This document shows positions 26,261 through 35,803 of a stretch of DNA of 45,612 bases, one piece after another. The stretch is taken from the NCBI GenBank assembly GCA_020637235.1, contig JACJWG010000022.1:1-45612 (forward strand). Reading direction: 5' to 3'. The position numbers and the translations under genes are program-made. Within the stretch, counting starts at the first letter, position 1. Each line of letters starts with the position of its first letter. A model generated the notes under the pieces. That model was not told the DNA's origin and did no database searches. It saw only the letters and a list, made by a program, of their open reading frames with translations. Source of the stretch: Acidimicrobiaceae bacterium (GTDB taxonomy: Bacteria; Actinomycetota; Acidimicrobiia; Acidimicrobiales; Ilumatobacteraceae).

Positions 26261-27465
26261 ATGAAGTACGCATCGATCTCCGACCAAGAGCTCGACGGCC
26301 TCGGCGCCGCCGAAGTCGGGCCCGTCCCATCGCCAAGGCGCCAGCATTTGCGAGGGCGTGACCTGATCTTCACCTCGATCAGCGAGCGACCTGCCGCCGC
26401 CCGCCGCCGTCAATGGGAGCAGAGCGATCACCTCACTGGTGTCAGGGGGCGCACGAAGTACGCATCCGGCCAGGAAGAGCGCCACCCTCGGCACGATCGC
26501 CGGCTACACCTCACCGTCGCTCGGGCCTCACCACCGCCCGCCAAGCGATCGCCGCCACACCTCCGGGCACCCCAACACTGTACGCCTCGATCACCGCGCT
26601 GGTCGGAAAGGCGGGCGACGGTGCTGGTCCCCGATCGTACTACGCCACCTACGAAGGGTGAGGTGCGTCCACCGGCGACGTTCGTACCGGTACCCGCCAC
26701 CTCCCTACGAGCACGACTTCACCGCCGAGGGCGCTCGAATCACGATCACGCCGCCTTTCGCGGGTGCGGTGATGAACACCCCGAGCAACCCCACCGGGGT
26801 GCCGTGCTCACGAGGGCCGGATCGGCGCGATCCGGCAGGTCTTAACGTCGCTACCATAATGGATCGTGAGCGACGAGGGCGCCCGCGAGGCTCACCGCTA
26901 CGACGTGCGTTCTCGTCGCCGTTCGACCGGCGCAGCTGCGGAAGCGGGGTCGGTGAGGCGTGGCATCGATCTCGAAGTCGCCGCTCCCGGATTCCGGCGT
27001 TCCGGCTGGGCGACGCGGTCCGGAGAATTCGTCCGGCAGGGTTGACGCTCGTGTCCAGATCGATTGCTGTGGTGCGGCATCCAGCCGTTCCTCGGCGATG
27101 CGCTCGCTGTGGCGCTTGTTTAACAAACCACCCGGGGTGCATCGCCAGCGAGGTGTTCCACCAGGGAACGATGCACAGGCTTCGCCGGTCGCCACCCACA
27201 GGCGGCGACCCGCGATTGCCCCAGGGTGCGCGCCGGGGGCGGGATGTTCGTGCTCCGCGCCGACATCAGCACCGGGCTGAGCGGCGATTCGCCAGCGTCA
27301 CGCCGACAGCAGGCGGTGATCTATGCCGGGGAGGACTTCGGTGCTCGCGGTGCCGGTCATGCGTCCGTCGAGGACCGACGTGATGATCGAGGCCTGCCGG
27401 CGCGATCGCCAGGCTCGCCGAGCACCGCAGGCCACACCGGACCGGAGATCCCCAGCGGACGTTGA
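26261..27465 (+). pseudogene. class I/II aminotransferase, AruH (arginine:pyruvate transaminase)-like, many frameshifts
   Basis: Read across frames on the plus strand, the order of motifs is that of a fold-I PLP aminotransferase. It runs MKYASISDQELDGLGAA, DLIFTSIS(EPDLPPP), TKYASGQ, TIAGYTSPSLG, TLYASITALVGKAGD, YYATYEG, TFVPVPATSLR, YEHDFTAEG and VMNTPSNPTG, where the proline-containing NPTG segment is diagnostic. Near the C-terminus come GGMFVLRADIS, TGLSGD, GEDFGARGAGH and DVMIEACRR. The overall pattern matches the AruH branch best as I recall it. The middle, with the PLP lysine, could not be read. The adjacent thiamine-diphosphate enzyme supports an arginine-transaminase-like pathway. 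Residues in parentheses are my reconstruction. Confidence 0.75.
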
Positions 27466-27503
27466 TCCGCAGTGTCGGCGAGGGTGCGGCCCGGCTGCGC
27501 GTC

Positions 27504-29160
27504 ATGGGGGCGGTCAAATCGACCTGCTACAGCCCGCCACTACGGCGTCGACGTGGTGTTCGGCTCCACAGGTTACTGGCATCCAGGCTAGCCGCGGTCT
27601 CGCGGGGTCCGATTGTTCGGGCGTGTCCGCTGCGTCACAGGCAGGGGTGCGGGCTTCGCCAATAGAGCGGATGTGGCTGGTCGATCGTGACCGGACGTCA
27701 CGGGCGTGTGCGCCCGATCAGCGGCCCCGGACTCATAACGCTCCTTACGATGGCGCGAGGCCTTCCGCGACTCGCGCCCGATGCTCATTAACTCGCCGCC
27801 ACCACCGACACCGGTGCGCTCGACGCCGCTTCGGGCCGCTGCTGCACGACACCCACTGAGCGACCAGCGGGTACCTCGCGCGCACCGTCACGGCGTTCGG
27901 CGAAACCGTGCTCGACCCACCGAGCTGCCTGCGCTCATCGCTCGCGCCTGGGACGTGTTCACCTCGCAGCGTCCATGACCAGAACGCACCTCTCACCGCG
28001 ATCCCGACCGACGTGCTCCAGAACGAAGGCTGGTCGACCCGCGCCTTCCAGCCCGCCATCCGTTGGCACGACGGGCGGCACCGCTTTCATGACCGAGGCT
28101 CGACCGGGCGGCCGACGCCTGCTGCGTGCTGCGCGCGCGCGCACCGGGCGCCACCGGTGACATCGCACGCGTTGATGCGTGGGCGGGGGCAGCGATCGAC
28201 GCCGGCCGTCGGTGCTTTCGCGCTCGCCAGGGAACGTCTCGACCAATCGTCGTGCTTTCACCGGCTGCTGAGGGGCGTGGTGGCCTGCGCACCCTCGCTG
28301 CGCCGGCAACGTGCTCCGGCATCACGCCATTTGAGGCGATCGAGGGCGATGGGCACCGTAGGCGGTGATCGGCGGCAGGGGTGTGGACACCGATCTCTAA
28401 GCCGCCGGGGAGATGCATCCACCGGCGTTCGCCGGGCGAGTGCTGCGGATCGACCTCGACGTCAACAACTGCTGCGGCGCATGGTGCTTGATGCGACCGT
28501 CGTGACCGACACCGATTTGGCCCCTGGGCGGTTGACGACCCGCCTCGCCGATCTTTCGCCACCCGCCGGGCGGCGGGCGGCGCCCACCTCCCGCGCCGCA
28601 GCGGCGCGTGACTCGAGGGGCACCGGCGCGGCGCTCGCTCTCATAAGGTGGGCGATCGCCGCCCTCACCGACGACACGATCGTGGCGCTCGACTCCCACC
28701 CAACTCGCCTACGCCGCTCACATCGCGCTGCCGTGCGCCCGGCCTCTCGCTCGTGTCGCCCTACGGAGCTCGGCACCCTCGGGTGGCCCTGCCGATGGCG
28801 ATCCCGGGGCGGGCTTTCGCCCGCACGCACGGCGGTGCTTTCGCACGCTCACCGGCGACGGCGGATGGCTGTTCACGGTGGCCGAGATGGCCGTCGCCGT
28901 GGACGGATACTGCTCGTGCTGGTGCTCCTGGGACAACCGGGGGATATGCAGATCCGGCAGTCGTTCGACGGCGCGAACACACATGGGCGTCGACGTCGTC
29001 GCCGATCCGGCGGCGATCGCCAGGGTTTCAGGATGGCGCACGGCGCACGTCACGACGCCACGACGCTCTCCTGCGACCATCTTCATAACGCGTGGCCGGT
29101 GTAAGGCACGCCGAAGGTGGTCCGGGCCTGACTGCTTCAGCGTGTGGCCCGGCCCATTGA
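27504..29160 (+). pseudogene. thiamine-diphosphate enzyme, AruI (2-ketoarginine decarboxylase)/acetolactate synthase-like, many frameshifts
   Basis: Plus-strand pieces in the correct order include GVDVVFG near 27,550, a segment reconstructable as GxGFxADGYARVTGRPGV near 27,650-27,700, SGPGL near 27,720-27,735, DSRPMLI near 27,770, and ELPALIARAWDVFTSQRP near 27,920-27,970. Then come PTDVLQ, VLRIDLDVN near 28,440, ATVVTDTDLA near 28,500, and the cofactor motif GDGGWLFTVAEMAVAV followed by WDNRG and IRQSFD near 28,855-28,970. This is the full N-to-C order of a ThDP enzyme of the acetolactate synthase fold. The preceding aminotransferase makes AruI the best guess over acetolactate synthase. The stop is approximate. 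Confidence 0.8.
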
Positions 29161-29417
29161 CGAGCGGCAGTTGGCTTAACCTCCTCGCGCGCTGGTCGAT
29201 GCACCGCCATTGCGAGGGTGCCCGACCACACCGTAACGATCCACCGCGGCGCGTCCACCCTGGCCAGCCGAGGTGCAGGCATGCGAGACCGCCACCAATG
29301 CCCGGTGGCTGCGAGCCGGCAGTGCTCGCGACCTGATCGCCCGCCATGCGGCCGACGCTCCGGCGTAATCACCGTCGCCACGGCCTTCGGCTGAAGCTGC
29401 CTACGCTCGGCGACGCC

Positions 29418-29927
29418 ATGCGTGGTGATGCCAAGGTGATCGAGCTGATGAAGACGACGATGCTGACCACCGGAGACTCACCTGCAGTCAACCAGAGGAA
29501 AGTACTTCATTCACGCCAAGATTGTGTGTGCGAGAACTGGGGCTATCGGCACCTCGCGCCGAGTACGTGCGCCACGGAGTCGATCGACGAGATGAAGCAC
29601 GCCGACGTGCTCATCGACCGCATCCTGTTCCCTCGAGGGCATCCCCAACATGCAGCGATTGAACCCAGTGGCGTGGGCGGACCATTTGCCCGAGCAGTTC
29701 GCCGCGTCGACCTGCGGCTGGAATTACAGCGATCAAGCGTCTCAACGACGGCATCGCCCACCACCTGCGTGGCCGCCGGCGACAGCGCGAGCCGTCACCT
29801 GCTCGAGGGGAGATCCTCGTCAGCAGCGAAGAGGAGCACACCGACGGCTCGAGGCCCAGCTCCGACTCATCCGCCAGATCCGGCGAGCAGAACTACCTCA
29901 CGCCCAGCGGCTCCCCGCGACAACTGA
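29418..29927 (+). pseudogene. bfr: bacterioferritin, frameshifted
   Basis: The plus-strand frames combine to a nearly complete bacterioferritin: MRGDAKVIELM at 29,418, VNQ then CENWGYR, ESIDEMKHADVLIDRILF, IPNMQRLNPV, RLNDGIA-like, CVAAGDSASRHLLE, SSEEEHT and LRLIRQI. The ferroxidase ExxH pairs are visible in EMKH and again in the EEEHT segment. Bacterioferritin stores iron as a 24-mer with heme. The total length (about 510 bases including stop) is close to the family's roughly 160 codons, so losses and gains nearly balance. An intact gene in the organism is likely; the breaks look like errors. Confidence 0.85.
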
Positions 29928-29938
29928 CGCCCGCGATG

Positions 29939-30085
29939 CTTCGTGAGCGAGATGCCGCCGGTGCGCATTCGGCTCACGAACCCCGGTCTTCGTGGGCGGA
30001 TGCGCCGCCAGTGCACGTTACAAACTCACGAACCCCCAGTCTTCGTGAGCGAGATGCGCCGCCGGTGCATTCGGCTCACGGAAGC
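29939..30085. repeat. three palindromic repeats in tandem, unit about 51 bp
   Basis: Just downstream of the bacterioferritin remnant, three units start at about 29,942, 29,991 and 30,044. Each has CGTGAGC (or CGTGGGC) on the left and GCTCACG (or ACTCACG) on the right, with GATGC and GCATTCG-like inner words that extend the stem, around a GCCGCCGGTG-like centre. The first and third copies are very similar; the middle one is damaged. This looks like a REP-type hairpin element cluster or an unusual terminator. It is not CRISPR, since there are no spacers. Confidence 0.7.
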
Positions 30086-30089
30086 GATC

Positions 30090-32283
30090 TGATCCGGGGC
30101 GTCGGCTCGAGCGACGATCGCCCGACCGAACTCAGCTTCGCGCCAGCAGGGAACCTCGACAGCCGGTTGCCCTTCGCCGGCAACCCGTGACGTCGCCAGC
30201 TCGGGCACATCACGTGCGGAGCTCGTCGAGTGGCACGTACCACCCGATACTCGTCACACCACGGTGCGAAATCGCAATCCCAACGGCTGTCGCGGGGTGC
30301 TCTTCAGGTCCGGTACGGGCTGGCCGGATCGAACTGCGTCCAGGTCGGGTTCGGTCCCGACGATCATCGCGACCCCGCCACTCCAGGCGGCGGCGTGACC
30401 TCCAGTGGTAGAGCACAAAGATGCCGACCTCCATCCGGCGCAAGGAAGTTTGCGGGCCTGGAGAGTTGCGCACCGTCAGCTTCCTGCGACCAGCGTTCGA
30501 GGTGTGCGGCAGCCGAACTCCGTCGGGTTCACGTTCTTCATCAGCCAGTGGTTCATCGCGACCGCCGATCCGCCAGAGGCTTGGTGAGGTCGCATCACGT
30601 CGAACCAGCCAGAGCAGTTCGAAGTGCGTTCGCGACGGCAGCGGCTGCAGCCCGCGGCGACCGTCACGGTGAGGTCTGCGGGCGATGGGGCCAGTGAGCG
30701 CCTGTTCGGCGCCCGAGCGCCATAGTGTTCCACCGAAACGCACCGACGGCGGCGCAAACCAGCGCGATCGGCCCAGTGAGGTGGCGAGAAACAACGTCTC
30801 GGCGGCCCCACCGAACGACGAGGTTCCGAGGGCGATCCGGCGCTTCGGCGCGGCTGATGCCAACGGAAGTCGGCGTCGGCGATCTCCAGGCTGACCGGGC
30901 CCCAACCTGGCGAAGCGATCGCCGCGGCGACGTGGCTTGCTGATCCGGTGGACCCGGCGATCGCCCCGCCCGCTTCCACCGAAGTCGGCGCCGCTCGCCG
31001 GGACGGTCATCAATGCAGCGGATGGACGGCGAGCGCTCCTGGTGATAAGCGAGCACCGCGACAACCGGTGATCCGGCAGCGACGTGTGTGGCCAGGCAGG
31101 CACGAGGCCGGAGTCGCACGCGGCGGCGAACGATCTGGTCGTCCGGGCACCGCCAGCGGCACCACGTCGAAACCGTGCGACGCCGAGGAACCGCTCACGC
31201 CGTCAAAACCGCGACCGAACAGTACCACGAGGACACGGCAGTCACCAGTGCGTCCCACATCCGGCCGGCCCCGACATTGCGACTCGGAGCCAGTCGAGAT
31301 CACCAGGTCATCCGCGTGGATCGAGATTCGCCAGCTCGTCGCGTGGGTCGTCGGGCGGCGGCGCTCTACGACACGGCGGCGTTCGATCCCGGTCATCCCG
31401 CCAAGCGGCAGCGTGCGGGTGAGGACGTCGCCGGTGGTGCGCTCGAGGGTTGCCGCCTTCTCGCCCGAGGGGCAGCGTCGACGAAGACGCGCCGGATGCG
31501 TCCGCCGAGGGCTCGTCACGCTGGTGGGCGAGAGCACGGTCTGGCGACCTGCACACCCATTTGCGGCGTCGCCGACTGGTCGTGGGCGTCGGCGGTCACC
31601 CGCGACGCACCACCACCACCAAACGAGCCGCTCGACAGACGCTGCACGCTGATCTCGTCAGCTGGTCAGTACGGGCGGGAAGCAGCTCAGCCCGTCGCGC
31701 CAGTGCTGCCAGCGGTGCGCGCACCAACCCGGCAGGCCCGTCCGGCGAGGAGTCGGCGTCGGTCGACATCTCACCGCGTCGATCGCGCATCCGCGCCGTC
31801 GCGGGTGCCGAACGTTGCGACGGAGCCGGCGTCGTCAGCGAGGGCCGTCACGGGCTCATCACGCGGTGATCAGCGGGCACCAGTTCGACACGTCCGTCAC
31901 GACACGGGTACTGCGCAGATGGCGTTCGCGCTGGGCCCGGCGCCGAACTGGCGCAGCACCGGCCCGACGGTGCACGCACACCGCCGAGCGGTGGGGCGAC
32001 GATGACGATGCGGCCGAGGCTCTCATTCCTCACCGATCACCACCTGCTGGCGGGTCGTGGCTGATCCCCGCCAGTACGCTTTCGCCACGTGGGCACCGTG
32101 GACCGGCGTCCAGCCGGTCACGCTTCACCACTCACTTGCACCCGTGATCCCCGGTCGACCAGTTGGCATTGATCTTGCGGACGACGGTTCCGTCGCGTCC
32201 ATCACCAGTGAGCATCACGATCGGTCGGGGGCTGTGCGGTCATCGGCGTCCGACGGTACCAGCTGGCCCGGCGAGCACCGGGT
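30090..32283. other. disrupted stretch, no gene recognised
   Basis: Two kilobases without a usable frame. The minus strand holds protein-like runs such as GTSSFGGAAETLFLATSLG near 30,790-30,850 and RRMEVGIFVLYHW near 30,400, and the stretch SWRISIHADDLVIST lies near 31,310-31,350. None is assignable. The start of the next intact gene at 32,296 marks the end of the disrupted block to within a few hundred bases. Confidence 0.35.
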
Positions 32284-32295
32284 TAGGGTGCGCCC

Positions 32296-33024
32296 GTGGG
32301 ACCGCTCAGCGACGCCGAACGCTACCGATTCGACCTCCACGGCTATCTGGTCCGGCGAGGCGCGTTGGCACCCGACGTGGTCGAGTTGCTGTGCGAGGTG
32401 TGCGAACCGCTCGACCGGCCGGCGCCCAGCACCGACATCGGTTCACAGCGGTTCACGAACTTCCTCGCCGCGGCGCCCGAGCTGCGTTGGTTGATCGACC
32501 ACACCTCGGTGTTCGACGTGGTGAAGGAGCTGTGCGGCCCGAACGTGCGGCTCGACCACGCGTACGGGATCCAGATGCTGCCGGGCACCACCGGGCTCGG
32601 GCTCCACGGCGGCGGGACGCCGTTCGATCCGGCGCAGTACTACCTGCAGCGTGGCGCACGTACCTACCACGGCCTCGTCGCCGTGATGTGGGCGCTCGTC
32701 GATCATCCCGACGGTGCCGGGTTCTGCTGCATCCCCGGGTCGCACAAGGCCGCGTTCGCCCATCCGCACGGGGTGGACGACCTCGTGACGCCGATCCCGA
32801 TGCGAGCCGGCGACATGATCGTGTTCACCGAGGCGCTCACCCACGGCACCCTCCCCTGGCGTGCCGAGCACGAACGCCTGGCGCTGCTGTACAAGTACGC
32901 ACCGGGTCATCTCTGCTGGAGCGAGTACACCGGGTGGGGGACCGACGTGCTCGACCGGTGCAGCCCCCGCCAGCGGCTCATGTTGCAGCCACCGTCGGTG
33001 GGTCGCCACCAACCCGTCGGCTGA
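32296..33024 (+). CDS. PhyH-like Fe(II)/2-oxoglutarate oxygenase with HxG metal motif
   Basis: A 242-residue protein of the phytanoyl-CoA dioxygenase family. The cupin core is visible: LGLHGGGTP (H104), FCCIPGSHKAAF, a distal histidine H183 in ALTHGTLPW, and R194 eleven residues later, the usual 2-oxoglutarate arginine. The proximal motif should be HxD but reads H104-G-G106, so the acidic iron ligand is missing, as in Fe/2OG halogenases (HxA in SyrB2, HxG in WelO5). The GTG at 32,296 lies 6 bases after TAGGGT, consistent with a leaderless start. It precedes a P450 by 80 bases on the same strand, so the two may act on one pathway. The substrate is unknown. Confidence 0.85.
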   Translation: MGPLSDAERYRFDLHGYLVRRGALAPDVVELLCEVCEPLDRPAPSTDIGSQRFTNFLAAAPELRWLIDHTSVFDVVKELCGPNVRLDHAYGIQMLPGTTGLGLHGGGTPFDPAQYYLQRGARTYHGLVAVMWALVDHPDGAGFCCIPGSHKAAFAHPHGVDDLVTPIPMRAGDMIVFTEALTHGTLPWRAEHERLALLYKYAPGHLCWSEYTGWGTDVLDRCSPRQRLMLQPPSVGRHQPVG

Positions 33025-33103
33025 CCGGCGCCGGCACCGCCCGCCTCGTGCCCGCGTCCCGCCCGGCCCGACGAGCGCCGCCGCCGTCTGGGACACTGAG
33101 CCG

Positions 33104-34336
33104 ATGGACGAGCGTGTGACGAGCGAGTACGAGGTGAGTTTCGACCGGGCGGGCACCCGCACGCCCACGCACCCCACCCGTCCCGAGATCCAGCTGCTGT
33201 CGGAGGACTTCTACGCCGACTTCGATGCCCTCACCGCCTGGATGCGGTCCGAGGCGCCGATGTACTGGGACGACTCGATCGGCATCTGGGGTGCGGCGGC
33301 GCACGCCGACATCCAGCGGATGAGCCGCGACTGGCGTACCTTCTGCTCGGGCAAGGGCTCGCGGCCCGAGAGCTCGGTGCCGTCGATGATCAACTTCGAC
33401 GCACCCGAGCACACCCGGCGCCGCCGGATGATCAGCGCCGGCTTCACCCGCCGACGCGTCGACGACCACGAGCCGTACCTGCGCGCCAAGGTGACCGAGC
33501 TGATCGACGCCGTGGCCGATCGTGGCGAGTGCGACATCGTGCGCGACATCGCGACCCCGTTGCCGATGTACATGATCGGCGAGCTCATGGGGCTGCCGGA
33601 GGACGACCACCACCAGTTGTTGCACTGGAGCGACCTGTTCGCGACGGGCGGATCGGAGATCCGTGCCGAGGTGGTCGAGGCCGTGCAGCAGTGGTGGGAG
33701 TACATCACGGTGAAGATCGACGAACGCCGGGGAAGCGCCGCCGGCGACCTCATCAGCCTCGTCGTCAACCCCCACGACGGCGAGGAACCGCTCACCGACG
33801 TCGACCTCGTGTTCGAGACGATGCTCGTGCTCGTCGGCGGTGACGAGACGACCCGTCACGTCATCTCCGGAGGCGTCGCCGCGCTGCTGCAGCACCCCGA
33901 CCAGCTCGAGCTGCTGCGTGCCCGCCCCGAGCTGTTGCCGAGCGCGATCGAGGAGATGCTGCGTTGGGCCACGCCGGTGCGCAACATGAACCGCACCGCC
34001 ACCTGCGACGTCGAGGTGCACGGGCAGCAGGTGCGTGAGGGCGACCGGATCCTGCTGCTCTACCCGAGTGGCAACCGCGACGAGTCGGTGTTCGCCGACC
34101 CGTTCCGCTTCGACATCACCCGCTCGCCCAACGACCACCTCGCGTTCGGCGCATACGGCCGCCACCACTGCCTCGGCGCGCCGCTCGCCCGCCTCGAGCT
34201 GCGGGTGTTGTTCGAGGAGCTGCTGCGCCGCCTGGACGACCTCGAACTCGCGACCGCCGAGCCGCTGCCGATGCGGCGTGGCAACTTCGTGCTCGGTCTC
34301 AACTCGGTACCGGTGAGGTTCCGGGCGCTGGCCTGA
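33104..34336 (+). CDS. cytochrome P450 (CYP124/125-like heme loop)
   Basis: A 410-residue soluble bacterial P450. The I-helix oxygen-activation motif is VGGDETTRH, ExxR is in EEMLRW, and the heme loop is FGAYGRHHCLG with axial C356. The loop has one extra residue relative to the common FGxGxHxC, as in actinobacterial CYP124/125 types that act on sterol side chains and branched lipids; that substrate link is only suggestive. ATG 33,104 follows GACACT by 6 bases, a -10-like hexamer. The frame is open further upstream inside the PhyH-like gene. The 3' end overlaps the convergent exonuclease gene by 38 bases. No ferredoxin or reductase gene is adjacent. Confidence 0.9.
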   Translation: MDERVTSEYEVSFDRAGTRTPTHPTRPEIQLLSEDFYADFDALTAWMRSEAPMYWDDSIGIWGAAAHADIQRMSRDWRTFCSGKGSRPESSVPSMINFDAPEHTRRRRMISAGFTRRRVDDHEPYLRAKVTELIDAVADRGECDIVRDIATPLPMYMIGELMGLPEDDHHQLLHWSDLFATGGSEIRAEVVEAVQQWWEYITVKIDERRGSAAGDLISLVVNPHDGEEPLTDVDLVFETMLVLVGGDETTRHVISGGVAALLQHPDQLELLRARPELLPSAIEEMLRWATPVRNMNRTATCDVEVHGQQVREGDRILLLYPSGNRDESVFADPFRFDITRSPNDHLAFGAYGRHHCLGAPLARLELRVLFEELLRRLDDLELATAEPLPMRRGNFVLGLNSVPVRFRALA

Positions 34337-35771
34337 CGTCGCCGGACGCGACGCCGACGGCCGGCGACGAGGAGGGCGACGGGCCGAGCATCGCGTCGGC
34401 CATCAGCATCGCCTCCGACAGCCACGTCACCGGCCACGGCTCGTCCGCGGTGGGCGCGGTGCGCGGGAGCGGCAGGCCGGGGTGGTGCAGCAGACCACCA
34501 CGGACCGCGAGCCGCTCGCCGGCGTCGATCAGCCAACCGTCGAGCCGGCGGGCGCGCGCCACCCGGAGGTGGGCGTCGACCAGATGATCGAGCGCCGCGA
34601 GGTCGCGCCGGGCCAGTGCGGACACGACGGGATCGTCGGCGTCGAGTTCGTCGCCGAGCACCAGCCACGGCGTCGTCGGCGTGCCCGCCTGGTCGCCGTC
34701 ACCGCAGCCGTCACCACTGCCGTCGCCGTCGCCGTCCGCTGGGCCGTGGAGGCCGAACATCCGGCGCACATCGGCCAGCTCCACACCACGCGCGGCGAGC
34801 CGTCGGAGCGCCGTCACCGCGGCGGTGGCGTCGGCGCGGGCCGTGACGGGACCGAGGTGCACCGCGTCGCGGCGCGTCGACGGCACGCGACGGGCCGTGG
34901 CCCGCCACCCGTGCTTCGACGGTTCGAGGCACACGAACGCGGCCTGGTCGCCGGTGATCCGGCGTCGTTGTGCCCTCGGCCGGTGCTCGTGGAGCAGTCG
35001 CTCGACCGCGACCCGCCGGCACCACGGTGAGTCGAGCAAGTACACCTCCCACGAGGCGGTGTCGCGCAGCACCGAGGCGTGCACACTGCCGCCGTGGCGC
35101 GTCCACAACGACCGGACGTCGCGGCGTATGTCGTCGGCCTCGCCCACCCACACCGGCTGCCCGTCGCGGTCGCGGGCCACGTAGACACCCGGCGCACGGG
35201 GGAGCGTCGCCGTGTGGCGCAGCTTGGCGGCGAAGCGATGGCCGGCGAGTGCCGGCAGGTCGCACAGGTCGTCGAGCGTGGTGGCCCCGAAGCTCCAGGC
35301 GCGCTCGATCAGCAGGTGGAGCAGCTCGACGGTGGCCGCTGCGTCGTCGAAGGCGCGGTGGCACGGCTGGTGGTCGAACGCGAACCGCGCGGCGAGCGTG
35401 CCGAGCCGGCAGTCGTCGGTGTCGTCGCGCAGCAACGCTCGGGCCAGGAACATCGTGTCGACCACGTGCCGGCGCGGGAACGCGCCCCGGTCCGTCCGAG
35501 CCAGGGCTGCGTCGAGGAAGCGGAGGTCGAACCCGATGTTGTGGCCGGTGATCACGGCGTCGCCCACGAAGCCGAGCAGCGAGGCGAGCACGGCATCGAC
35601 GCCCGGCAACCCGCCGCCGGCCGCCGGACCGACGAGGGTGTGGAACGTGCCGAGCCGTTCGCCACCGCGCACGAGGATCGCGCCGACCTCGGTGATGTCG
35701 TCCCAGCCGGGGTCGGTGCCCGTCGTCTCGAGGTCGAGCACGCAGAACGTCACGTCGTGCAGCTGCGTCAT
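34299..35771 (-). CDS. DEDDh exonuclease (DnaQ-like) fused to a GIY-YIG-like domain
   Basis: A 490-residue protein. The N-terminal 3'-5' exonuclease has Exo I FCVLDLETTGTDP, Exo II in ITGHNIGFDLRFLD and Exo III HRAFDDAAAT, the DEDDh pattern of DNA polymerase III epsilon. From about residue 190 comes a GIY-YIG-like segment, RAPGVYVARDRDGQPVWVGE, in which the second half reads WVG instead of YIG. The C-terminal third is Ala/Asp-rich with a GDGDGSGDGCGDGD linker. This architecture is known in Actinobacteria as a UvrC-like exonuclease fusion of unclear role in DNA repair. The helix-hairpin-helix and UvrB-binding parts of UvrC are not evident. ATG 35,771 is the only sensible start. Confidence 0.85.
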   Translation of the reverse strand: MTQLHDVTFCVLDLETTGTDPGWDDITEVGAILVRGGERLGTFHTLVGPAAGGGLPGVDAVLASLLGFVGDAVITGHNIGFDLRFLDAALARTDRGAFPRRHVVDTMFLARALLRDDTDDCRLGTLAARFAFDHQPCHRAFDDAAATVELLHLLIERAWSFGATTLDDLCDLPALAGHRFAAKLRHTATLPRAPGVYVARDRDGQPVWVGEADDIRRDVRSLWTRHGGSVHASVLRDTASWEVYLLDSPWCRRVAVERLLHEHRPRAQRRRITGDQAAFVCLEPSKHGWRATARRVPSTRRDAVHLGPVTARADATAAVTALRRLAARGVELADVRRMFGLHGPADGDGDGSGDGCGDGDQAGTPTTPWLVLGDELDADDPVVSALARRDLAALDHLVDAHLRVARARRLDGWLIDAGERLAVRGGLLHHPGLPLPRTAPTADEPWPVTWLSEAMLMADAMLGPSPSSSPAVGVASGDVRPAPGTSPVPS

Positions 35772-35803
35772 GTCGACCAGTCGACCACGAACGCGCGTTC
35801 GAT

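Larger units (their letters stand above)
20265..32283. other. 12-kb block in which every coding frame is broken by dense small indels
   Basis: From inside the third AAA/LuxR gene to just upstream of the PhyH-like gene, no frame keeps a recognisable protein for more than a few dozen residues. Parts of known proteins do appear by switching frame every 20-100 bases: an aminotransferase, a thiamine-diphosphate enzyme and bacterioferritin. Base composition stays GC-rich, with a few A/T-rich patches unlike the flanks. The left edge is sharp, within a codon-perfect gene. The right edge lies somewhere in the last few hundred bases before 32,284. An uncorrected noisy-read stretch is the simplest reading; natural pseudogene decay is the alternative. 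Confidence 0.75.

Noticed and set aside
29939..30085. Three palindromic units considered as CRISPR or an att site
   Set aside because: Too few, tandem without spacers, palindromic across the whole unit; no integrase nearby.
20265..32283. Block considered as a prophage, integrative element or novel system
   Set aside because: No integrase, transposase, structural or conjugation genes; recoverable genes are metabolic and housekeeping.
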